Shown here piece after piece: positions 1 through 6,775 of a stretch of 64,000 nucleotides of DNA. Positions within the stretch are counted from its first letter, which is position 1. The number at the start of each line of letters is the position of its first letter. The notes beneath the pieces are model-generated. The model did no database searches. It was not told the DNA's origin and saw only the letters and a list, made by a program, of their open reading frames with translations. Origin of the DNA: Ancalomicrobiaceae bacterium (GTDB lineage Bacteria; Pseudomonadota; Alphaproteobacteria; Rhizobiales; Ancalomicrobiaceae); assembly GCA_031291575.1 (NCBI GenBank), contig JARLIT010000052.1, positions 1 through 64,000 on the forward strand, in the 5' to 3' direction. A program made the translations under genes and the position numbers.

Positions 1-617
1 AGCACCGTATACGAATCGGCGAGTTCCTTGGCGAAGTCGAAATACTGTTCGACCAGCAGAATCGCCATCGTGCCCTTGTCGCGAAGATAGGCGAGCGCCC
101 GGCCGATATCCTTGATGATCGACGGCTGGATGCCTTCGGTCGGCTCGTCGAGGACGAGGAGGCGCGGATTGGTGACCAGCGCCCGGCCGATCGCCAGTTG
201 TTGCTGCTGGCCGCCCGACAGGTCGCCGCCGCGCCGGCCCATCATTGATTTCAGCACGGGGAACAGGTCGAACACTTCCTCCGGGATTTTTCGCGCCTTC
301 GGGGGAAGGCAGGCGAAGCCGGTCTCGAGGTTCTCGCGCACGGTCAGGAGCGGGAAGATCTCGCGTCCCTGCGGCACGAAGGCGATGCCGCGACGGGCCC
401 GTTCGTAGGGAGCCAGCCGGCCGAGCACCTGGCCCTCCCACTCGATCGAGCCGGAGGCGATCGGCTGATGCCCGGTGATGGCCCTCAAGAGCGACGTCTT
501 GCCGACGCCGTTGCGGCCGAGCACGCAAGTGATCTTGGCCGTTTCAGCGGAAACCGAGACCGAGCGTAGCGCCTGCGCCGCGCCATAGTAGAGGTCGATG
601 GAAGAGACATTCAGCAT
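1..617 (-). CDS. urtE: Urea ABC transporter ATPase UrtE (3' end cut by window)
   Basis: Second ATPase (LivF-like) of the urea importer UrtABCDE; it hydrolyses ATP on the cytoplasmic face of the UrtBC channel. The reading frame starts MLNVSSIDLYYG at 617. It shows a Walker A (GRNGVGKTS), a Walker B region (LLVLDEPTEGI) and the switch-region LLVEQYF. About 205 codons are present; the family has roughly 230, so some 25 C-terminal residues lie outside the window. It is the last gene of urtABCDE and is separated from urtD by an unusually long 220-base gap containing a heptamer tandem repeat. Assignment to UrtE rather than a generic LivF rests on the complete urtA-D context. Confidence 0.93.
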   Translation of the reverse strand, partial: MLNVSSIDLYYGAAQALRSVSVSAETAKITCVLGRNGVGKTSLLRAITGHQPIASGSIEWEGQVLGRLAPYERARRGIAFVPQGREIFPLLTVRENLETGFACLPPKARKIPEEVFDLFPVLKSMMGRRGGDLSGGQQQQLAIGRALVTNPRLLVLDEPTEGIQPSIIKDIGRALAYLRDKGTMAILLVEQYFDFAKELADSYTV

Positions 618-738
618 GACAACCTCACGGAACGCGAATGGCCACGGGCGAACAGGGAGGAGAGAGCAGTGAGCAGCCAATATGAATTCTGAAAAGCATA
701 GAATGTCCTTGACGGGTATAGTGGATGGCTAAGTATCT

Positions 739-808
739 GCTCACTGCTCACTGCTCACTGCTCACTGCTCACTGCTCACTGCTCACTGCTCACTGCTCAC
801 TGCTCACT
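739..808. repeat. (GCTCACT)10 tandem heptamer repeat between urtD and urtE
   Basis: Ten perfect head-to-tail copies of GCTCACT (AGTGAGC on the transcribed strand), followed by a decayed copy at 809-815 and related fragments near 822-834. A single copy in the opposite orientation lies at 668-674. The array sits in the 5' region of urtE within the operon. Period-7 arrays of this kind change length by slippage. The unit is not a multiple of three, but it is not in a coding frame, so any effect would be on urtE transcript structure or translation. Confidence 0.95.
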
Positions 809-837
809 GCTCGCATTCCCCGTTCACTGCGCACTTG

Positions 838-1590
838 TTAGCGACCGAGATAGACTTCGATCACCTTCGGATCATTGGCGACGTGGTCGATCGAACCTTC
901 CGACAGGACGGATCCCTCGTGCAGCACGGTCACCTTGACGTCGAGTTCGCGCACGAAGGCCATGTCGTGTTCGACGACCACCACCGACTTGCCGGACTTG
1001 TGGATGTGGCGCAGCAGCGCCGCCGTCTCCATCGTCTCTGCGTCGGTCATGCCAGCCACCGGCTCGTCGACCAGAAGAAGCTTCGGCTCCTGGGCGAGGA
1101 GCATGCCGATCTCCAGCCACTGCTTCTGGCCGTGGGAGAGGTTGCGGGCGAGGTCCTTGGCGCGGTGGCTCAGCTTGATGGTCGACAGGAGTTCGTCGAT
1201 ACGGTTGTCCTCGTCCTTGGTATTGCGGTGGAACAGCGTCCAGAACGGCGTACGGTCCGCCTTCAGCGCCAGGAGAAGGTTGTCGCGGACCGTGTGGCTT
1301 TCGAACACCGTCGGCTTCTGGAATTTGCGTCCGATGCCGAGTTCCGCGATCTCCGCCTCGTCGAGGCGGGTCAGGTCGGTTGAGCCTTCGAACAGCACTT
1401 CGCCCTCGTCGGGCCGCGTCTTGCCGGTGATGATGTCCATCATCGTCGTCTTTCCGGCGCCGTTGGGCCCGATGATGGCCCGCATCTCGCCGGGGCCGAT
1501 CACCATGGAAAGACCGCGCAGCGCCTTGTAGCCGTCGAAGGAGACGGCGACGCCGTCGAGATAGAGGATGGAATTCTTGGCGATGTCCAT
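838..1590 (-). CDS. urtD: Urea ABC transporter ATPase UrtD
   Basis: First ATPase (LivG-like) of the urea importer, about 250 residues. It starts MDIAKNSILYLDG. It carries Walker A (GPNGAGKTT), an LSHGQKQWLEIG signature and Walker B (LLLVDEPVAGM) with the following H-switch (VVVVEHDM). A longer upstream open frame exists, but it overlaps urtC and lacks family similarity, so the ATG at 1590 is preferred. The gene follows urtC after 4 bases, so the two are probably translationally coupled. The LivG insertion typical of branched-chain and urea ATPases (KFQKPTVFESHTV) is present, which supports the HAAT-family call. Confidence 0.95.
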   Translation of the reverse strand: MDIAKNSILYLDGVAVSFDGYKALRGLSMVIGPGEMRAIIGPNGAGKTTMMDIITGKTRPDEGEVLFEGSTDLTRLDEAEIAELGIGRKFQKPTVFESHTVRDNLLLALKADRTPFWTLFHRNTKDEDNRIDELLSTIKLSHRAKDLARNLSHGQKQWLEIGMLLAQEPKLLLVDEPVAGMTDAETMETAALLRHIHKSGKSVVVVEHDMAFVRELDVKVTVLHEGSVLSEGSIDHVANDPKVIEVYLGR

Positions 1591-1594
1591 GGCC

Positions 1595-2731
1595 TCACTC
1601 CGCCGGTTCGGGAGATGTCGGAACGACCCGCGACGGGCGGTTGCCGAAGGAGAACAGGCCGCCGAGCGTGCCGACGATGCCCTTCGGCAAGAGGAGAGGG
1701 CCGGCGACGAACAGGGCGCCGAGCGCGAACAGCCAGAACTCCGGCAGGACGCCGGTGAACCAGGTTTTGCCCCAGTTGACCGCAACCGCACCGATGATCG
1801 CCCCGACGAGCGTACCGCGGCCACCGACCGCGACCCAGATGACCGCCTCGATCGAGTTGGCGGGCGAGAATTCCGACGGGTTGATGATGCCGACCTGCGG
1901 CACGTACAGCGCGCCGGCGACGCCGGCCATGCAGGCCGACACGGTGAAGACGACCGTTTTGTATTCGGCGACACGGTAGCCGATGAAGCGGGTGCGGCTC
2001 TCGGCGTCGCGGATGGCGATCAGCACCTTGCCGAGCTTGGAATTGACGATCGAGGAGGCGAGCCACAGGCCGACGGCGAGGAAGCCGACGGTCAGCGCGA
2101 ACAACACGCGCCGGGTCGAATCCGCCTGGATGTTGTAGCCGACGACATCCTTGAAATCGGTCAGGCCGTTGTTGCCGCCGAAGCCCATGTCGTTGCGGAA
2201 GAAGGCGAGGAGGAGCGCATAGGTCATCGCCTGGGTGATGATCGACAGATAGACGCCGGTGACGCGGCTGCGAAACGCGAACCAGCCGAACACGAAGGCG
2301 AGGAGCCCCGGGATGAGCAGCACCATCAGCATCGCGTAGGGGAAGTGGTCGAAGAATACCCAAGTGAACGGCAGTTCCTTCCAGTTGAGGAACACCATGA
2401 AGTCGGGAAGGATCGGGTTGGCGTAGACGCCGCGCGTGCCGATCTGCCGCATCAGATACATGCCCATGGCGTAGCCGCCGAGCGCGAAGAACGCCCCATG
2501 TCCGAGCGAGAGAATGCCGCAGTAGCCCCACACCAAGTCAAGGGCGACGGCGAGGAGCGCGTAGGCCGCATACTTGCCGAACAGCAGCATATTGCCGGTC
2601 GATACGTGCAGCGGGCTGGCGTCGGCGAGGAACGCGTTGGAATAGGTCACGCCGATGCCGATCAGGGCGAGGACGAGGATGGCGATGCCCGTCTTGCGAT
2701 CGAGGCCGCCGAGGAGGAATGAGGTGATCAT
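1595..2731 (-). CDS. urtC: Urea ABC transporter permease UrtC
   Basis: LivM-type inner-membrane permease of the urea importer, 378 residues, with about ten hydrophobic segments. It starts MITSFLLGGLDRK; the ATG overlaps the urtB stop (ATGA), indicating translational coupling. The LivM-family stretches GYCGILSLGHGAFFALGG and VFTVSACMAGVAGALY are present. The C-terminus (GLFSFGNRPSR) is slightly longer than in amino-acid LivM proteins, as is usual for UrtC. It pairs with UrtB to form the membrane channel. Confidence 0.95.
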   Translation of the reverse strand: MITSFLLGGLDRKTGIAILVLALIGIGVTYSNAFLADASPLHVSTGNMLLFGKYAAYALLAVALDLVWGYCGILSLGHGAFFALGGYAMGMYLMRQIGTRGVYANPILPDFMVFLNWKELPFTWVFFDHFPYAMLMVLLIPGLLAFVFGWFAFRSRVTGVYLSIITQAMTYALLLAFFRNDMGFGGNNGLTDFKDVVGYNIQADSTRRVLFALTVGFLAVGLWLASSIVNSKLGKVLIAIRDAESRTRFIGYRVAEYKTVVFTVSACMAGVAGALYVPQVGIINPSEFSPANSIEAVIWVAVGGRGTLVGAIIGAVAVNWGKTWFTGVLPEFWLFALGALFVAGPLLLPKGIVGTLGGLFSFGNRPSRVVPTSPEPAE

Positions 2732-4344
2732 GCTTCCACCGCCCGGCCCTTGAGGGCGAACAGGCCCCTCGGACGCTTCTGGATGAACAGGATGATGGCC
2801 ACGAGCACGAGGATCTTGCCCAAGACTGCGCCGGCCACCGGTTCGAGGAACTTGTTGACGATGCCGAGCGTCATGGCGCCGACGAGCGTGCCCCACAGAT
2901 TGCCGACACCGCCGAAGACGACCACCATGAAGCTATCGATGATGTAGCCCTGGCCGAGGTTGGGGCTGACGTTGTCGATCTGGCTCAAGGCCACGCCGGC
3001 GATCCCGGCGATGCCGCAACCGAGCCCGAAGGTTAAGGCGTCGATCCAAGGTGTCGGGATGCCCATCGCCGAGGCCATCGAGCGGTTCTGTGTCACCGCT
3101 CGCATCTGCAGGCCCAAGGGCGTCTTCTTCAGGATCAGGATCAGCCCGGCGAAGACGACGAGGGCGAAGACGATGATCCACATCCGCCCCCAGGTGATCG
3201 ACAATTGCCCGAGCTGGAACGAGCCGGACATCCAGGAAGGCGAGCCGACCTCGCGGTTGTTGGCGCCGAACGTCGTCCTGACCAGTTGCTGCAGGGCCAG
3301 CGAAATGCCCCATGTGGCGAGAAGCGTGTCGAGCGGTCGTCCGTACAGCCAGCGGATGACCGTACGCTCGATGGCGACGCCGACGAGGCCGGACACGATG
3401 AAGGCGAGCGGGATGGCGATCGGCAGGGAGAGGTCGAACAGGCTGGGGAAGTGATTGCGGATCACCTCCTGCACCATGAAGGTGACGTAGGCGCCGAGCA
3501 TCACCATCTCGCCGTGCGCCATGTTGATGATGCCCATCACGCCGAAGGTGATGGCGAGGCCGATGGCGGCCAACAGCAGCACCGAGCCGAGCGACAACCC
3601 GTACCAGGCGTTCTGCGCGGTTGACCACAGGGCGAGATTGTTCTCGATCGTCTTGGCCGAGGCTTGCGCGGTGTTGACGACGGTCTTCGGCGCGTCGGCT
3701 GGGAGCGAGCGCAGCAGCGCCACGGCATCCTGCGTGCCGGCGACCTGGATGGCCTGCGCGGCGACGACGCGGTCGGCCTCGGCTGCATCGGACTTGAACA
3801 GGACGATCGCGGCGCGGGCAATCTTCAACGCGGTCGCGACTTCCGGGACGGTTTCCTTGGCGAGCGATGCATCGATCGCCGGCAACGCATTTTCGTCGCG
3901 CGACTTGAACACCGCTTCCGCCGCCTCTCGGCGCTTCTGCGGATCGGGGTTGAACAGTGATAAGGCGCCGAGTGCTGCCTGCACGACGCCGCGCACCCGG
4001 TTGTTCTGACGGACGTCGCTGACATCGGCCGGCGGCGTGGCAACCGCATCGCCGGTCGCGGCATCGACGAGGCCGGCGCCTGTGTCGATGTAGACCTTCT
4101 TGGCGCTGTCGGAGAATTGCAGCTTGCCGTCGGAGAGGGCCTGCACGATGGCGAGTGCCCGCGGATGGCCCGATGTCGACAATTGCCCGATGGCCTCGAT
4201 CGTATCGGAATAGCCGTCGGTGGTGAGCAGCTGGATGGTGCCGTCGATATCGGCGGCCAGCACCGGCTGAACGATGGTGACAGCGACGATGGCGACGATC
4301 GTCAGCGATAGGCGGCGGATCGCGGCGGCAATCGACTTCAGCAT
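2728..4344 (-). CDS. urtB: Urea ABC transporter permease UrtB
   Basis: LivH-type permease, 538 residues. It has the hallmark of UrtB: an N-terminal signal/TM segment (residues about 12-30) followed by a roughly 200-residue periplasmic helical extension rich in Ala, and only then the LivH permease core (from about residue 245, LGSVLLLAAIGLAITFGVMG). Amino-acid LivH proteins lack this extension, so it helps to separate a urea transporter from a generic HAAT system. The gene follows urtA by about 250 bases, a gap that carries a REP palindrome pair. Its stop overlaps the urtC start. Confidence 0.95.
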   Translation of the reverse strand: MLKSIAAAIRRLSLTIVAIVAVTIVQPVLAADIDGTIQLLTTDGYSDTIEAIGQLSTSGHPRALAIVQALSDGKLQFSDSAKKVYIDTGAGLVDAATGDAVATPPADVSDVRQNNRVRGVVQAALGALSLFNPDPQKRREAAEAVFKSRDENALPAIDASLAKETVPEVATALKIARAAIVLFKSDAAEADRVVAAQAIQVAGTQDAVALLRSLPADAPKTVVNTAQASAKTIENNLALWSTAQNAWYGLSLGSVLLLAAIGLAITFGVMGIINMAHGEMVMLGAYVTFMVQEVIRNHFPSLFDLSLPIAIPLAFIVSGLVGVAIERTVIRWLYGRPLDTLLATWGISLALQQLVRTTFGANNREVGSPSWMSGSFQLGQLSITWGRMWIIVFALVVFAGLILILKKTPLGLQMRAVTQNRSMASAMGIPTPWIDALTFGLGCGIAGIAGVALSQIDNVSPNLGQGYIIDSFMVVVFGGVGNLWGTLVGAMTLGIVNKFLEPVAGAVLGKILVLVAIILFIQKRPRGLFALKGRAVEA

Positions 4345-4430
4345 GATGTCTCAATCCGTTGTCGACTTTGGGGAATGGGGTCAGCAAGTGCATCTGGTGC
4401 AAGGAACGTGCGAGCCCAGCCACGCTTGCC

Positions 4431-4529
4431 TTTGTCATCCCCGGGCTTGTCCCGGGGATCCAGCATCGACCGTACTGATGGCGGGATCCTCAAGTCTGGA
4501 TCCCCGGGACGAGCCCCGGGGATGACAAA
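4431..4529. repeat. Paired REP palindromes (family A) between urtA and urtB
   Basis: Two inverted copies, 4431-4463 and 4496-4529, of a palindromic element with core TGTCATCCCCGGG / CCCGGGGATGACA, separated by about 32 bases. Each half is itself a hairpin. In urt mRNA it lies directly after the binding-protein gene. Such stem-loops commonly stabilise the upstream message or reduce downstream expression, giving an excess of binding protein over permease. Confidence 0.9.
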
Positions 4530-4591
4530 TCTTGCCCGGTCCCGCGAAGGATTCGAAGCGGGCTACGTCACCCGCTTCGTCTGCCTGGAGA

Positions 4592-5884
4592 TCAGCCGCC
4601 GCACTTCTTGGTGACGGAGTTGTAGTTGCCGCACTTCAAGGTAACCCAATCGGCGACGAGGTCCTTGGAGCCTTCGAGGTAGGCGCTCCAGGCGGCGCCG
4701 GGGACAAGGTCCTTGGTCTTCCACACCACGTCGAACTGGCCGTCGGCCTTGATCTCGCCGATGAACACCGGCTTGGTGATGTGGTGGTTCGGCAGGACCT
4801 TGGCGATGCCGCCGGTCAGGTTCGGCGTCTCGATGCCCGGGAGGGTGTCGATGACCTTGTCCGGATCGGTGGTGCCGGCCTTTTCGACCGCCTTGACCCA
4901 GGCGCTGAAGCCGATGACCGAAGCTTCCATCGGGTCGTTGGTCGTGCGCTTCGGGTTCTTGGTGTACTCCTGCCACTTCTTGATGAACTCGGAGTTGGCC
5001 GGGTTCTTGATCGATTCGAAGTAGTTCCAGGCCGCCAGATGGCCGACGAGCGGCTTGGCATCCAGACCGGCGAGTTCTTCTTCGCCGACCGAGAACGCCA
5101 CGACCGGGATATCGGTCGCCTTGATGCCCTGGTTGCCGAGTTCCTTATAGAAGGGAACGTTGGCATCGCCGTTGATGGTGGAGACGACGGCGGTCTTCTT
5201 GCCGGCCGAGCCGAATTTCTTGATGTCGGCGACGATCGACTGCCAGTCGGAATGACCGAATGGCGTGTAGTTGATCATGATGTCCTCGGGGGCAACGCCC
5301 TTCGCCTTCAGATAGGCCTCGAGGATCTTGTTGGTGGTGCGCGGGTAGACGTAGTCGGTGCCGGCCAGCACCCAACGCTTCACTTCGCCGCCGTCCTTCG
5401 ACATCAGGTAGTCGACGGCCGGGATCGCCTGCTGGTTCGGCGCGGCGCCGGTGTAGAACACGTTGCGCTCGCTCTCCTCGCCCTCGTACTGCACGGGGTA
5501 GAACAGGATCGAGTTGAGTTCCTTGAACACCGGCAGCACGGACTTGCGCGACACCGAGGTCCAGCAGCCGAACACCACGGCGACCTTGTCCTTCTGGATC
5601 AGCTCGCGTGCCTTTTCAGCAAACAGCGGCCAGTTCGATGCCGGATCGACGACGACCGCCTCGAGCTTCTTGCCGAGAACGCCGCCCTTCTTGTTCTGCT
5701 CATCGATCATGAACAGAATCGTGTCCTTCAGCGTCGTCTCCGAGATCGCCATCGTGCCCGACAGCGAATGCAGGACGCCGACTTTGATCGTATCTTCCGC
5801 GTTCGCCACGGACACCGTCATCGCGGCGCCCGCGAGCGCAGCCGCCACGGCAGCGCTTGAGGCAATGGATTTCAACCAGGACAT
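4592..5884 (-). CDS. urtA: Urea ABC transporter substrate-binding protein UrtA
   Basis: Periplasmic urea receptor, 430 residues, the first gene of urtABCDE. An N-terminal Sec signal peptide is visible (MSWLKSIASSA..., cleavage near VANA-EDTIKVG). It belongs to the type I periplasmic binding fold of the LivJ/AmiC class. Diagnostic stretches include VGVLHSLSGTMAISE, FGCWTSVSRKSVLP and FYPVQYEGEE. The ATG at 5884 is chosen over an in-frame TTG 15 bases upstream because a strong ribosome-binding site (GGGGGAG) stands about 7 bases before it and overlaps that TTG. The C-terminus ends CGNYNSVTKKCGG. The UrtA length and motifs are close to the rhizobial and cyanobacterial proteins. Confidence 0.96.
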   Translation of the reverse strand: MSWLKSIASSAAVAAALAGAAMTVSVANAEDTIKVGVLHSLSGTMAISETTLKDTILFMIDEQNKKGGVLGKKLEAVVVDPASNWPLFAEKARELIQKDKVAVVFGCWTSVSRKSVLPVFKELNSILFYPVQYEGEESERNVFYTGAAPNQQAIPAVDYLMSKDGGEVKRWVLAGTDYVYPRTTNKILEAYLKAKGVAPEDIMINYTPFGHSDWQSIVADIKKFGSAGKKTAVVSTINGDANVPFYKELGNQGIKATDIPVVAFSVGEEELAGLDAKPLVGHLAAWNYFESIKNPANSEFIKKWQEYTKNPKRTTNDPMEASVIGFSAWVKAVEKAGTTDPDKVIDTLPGIETPNLTGGIAKVLPNHHITKPVFIGEIKADGQFDVVWKTKDLVPGAAWSAYLEGSKDLVADWVTLKCGNYNSVTKKCGG

Positions 5885-5892
5885 AGATCTCT

Positions 5893-5944
5893 CCCCCAAA
5901 GGCAGGATGGTCGTTCACGCCCCCTCAACGGGAGCGCTTGGGGG
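5893..5944 (-). promoter_or_regulatory. urtA leader with SD-sequestering complementary tracts
   Basis: In the urtA leader RNA a CCCCCAA tract (5944-5938) is perfectly complementary to the TTGGGGG tract (5899-5893) that contains the ribosome-binding site. A second GGGGG run (5924-5920) lies between them and could pair with the same C-tract instead. This gives two mutually exclusive hairpins, one hiding and one freeing the start region. Complementarity is seen; a regulatory role is inference. Confidence 0.35.
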
Positions 5945-5950
5945 AAACCT

Positions 5951-6511
5951 TCACGGCAATGCACCAAAAGCCCCATACGTCGATTGACGCAGTTTCGCGG
6001 GATGAGAGAAATTGATGCGAGGGGTGTTCACTGCGAGGGCGGAGCGATGAAGGAATAGGCAGGGAAGGTGCTCCGCGCCGTGGCGTCCGTACCGGCGGAA
6101 GCCCACCTTGCCCGCATGACGTGCCCCCCAGGGCCGCCGGCTGTCGTGGCAGAGGCGAGTGGGTCCTGGCTTTCGCCAGGATGACAACCGGGGCCGAGAC
6201 TGCGCTCTTGTCGATGGTTCGAACCAGTTTGCTGCGAGATCGACCCAGTCCGGGTTCGACGCCTCGATCAGTTCGACTTTCCAAGCCCGCCGCCAATTCT
6301 TAAGTGCCTTTTCCCGGGCTATCGCCTCTTCGATTAACGTGAAACCCTCAATGCGGACGAGACTATGCACCTTGTATCGCGAGGTGAACGACTTGGAGGT
6401 CTGTTGTCGGTGCTCCCAAATGCGACGCTCAAGATTGTTCGTCACCCCGATGTGGAGTGTGCCATTCTTGCGTGAGGCGAGGATGTAGACGAAGTAATTG
6501 GGATCGGACAT
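5951..6511 (-). CDS. GIY-YIG nuclease-like protein with read-through tail
   Basis: The N-terminal 95 or so residues form a compact GIY-YIG endonuclease domain of the small UPF0213/YhbQ-like group: FVYILASRKNGTLHIGV (the GIY..YIG equivalent is YIL..HIG), the conserved Arg in NNLERRIWEH, and AREKALKNWRRAWK. It starts MSDPNYFVYILAS at 6511. Family members normally stop near DWVDLAANW. Here the frame continues about 90 more residues straight through a REP palindrome, so the tail is probably not a functional domain and the natural stop has been lost or displaced. A second REP palindrome lies in inverted orientation just upstream. Catalytic competence is uncertain because the second motif reads HIG rather than YIG. 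Confidence 0.7.
   Translation of the reverse strand: MSDPNYFVYILASRKNGTLHIGVTNNLERRIWEHRQQTSKSFTSRYKVHSLVRIEGFTLIEEAIAREKALKNWRRAWKVELIEASNPDWVDLAANWFEPSTRAQSRPRLSSWRKPGPTRLCHDSRRPWGARHAGKVGFRRYGRHGAEHLPCLFLHRSALAVNTPRINFSHPAKLRQSTYGAFGALP
6160..6185. repeat. REP palindrome (family A), downstream flank of the GIY-YIG gene
   Basis: Hairpin-forming element gggtCCTGGCtttcGCCAGGatgaca, the same family as the elements at 6557, 11186, 27596 and elsewhere. It lies inside the extended reading frame of the GIY-YIG gene, after its conserved domain. Confidence 0.85.
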
Positions 6512-6556
6512 AGGCTGATCGCGATGCTTCGGCAACTTGCAATATATATCACAGGT

Positions 6557-6583
6557 TGTCATTCCGGCGAAAGCCGGGATCCA
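6557..6583. repeat. REP palindrome (family A), upstream flank of the GIY-YIG gene
   Basis: The element reads tgtcattCCGGCgaaaGCCGGgatcca, inverted relative to the copy at 6160-6185, so the nuclease domain is bracketed by oppositely oriented palindromes. The rest of 6512-6775 shows no recognisable gene. Confidence 0.85.
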
Positions 6584-6775
6584 CTCGCAGTGCAACGCTG
6601 CTTGCCTTTGCGACGGATTGCCGGTCGCGCGTCAGGCCCAATTTCCCTGTCCCCAACGGAAGGCGATCTTCACAACGCCGCAAGCACCCCGCCGCTCCCG
6701 ATTGGAACGCTCCTTGCGTGCTGAGGGAGAATCCCGGCCCGACCCCGGCCTGCATCCAATACCCCTGGGAGCCCC

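Noticed and set aside
739-808. CRISPR-like regular repeat array
   Set aside because: Units are only 7 bases, directly contiguous with no spacers; it is a simple tandem repeat.
4375-4614. Short open frames across the urtA-urtB gap
   Set aside because: They read through the REP palindromes and have no conserved product.
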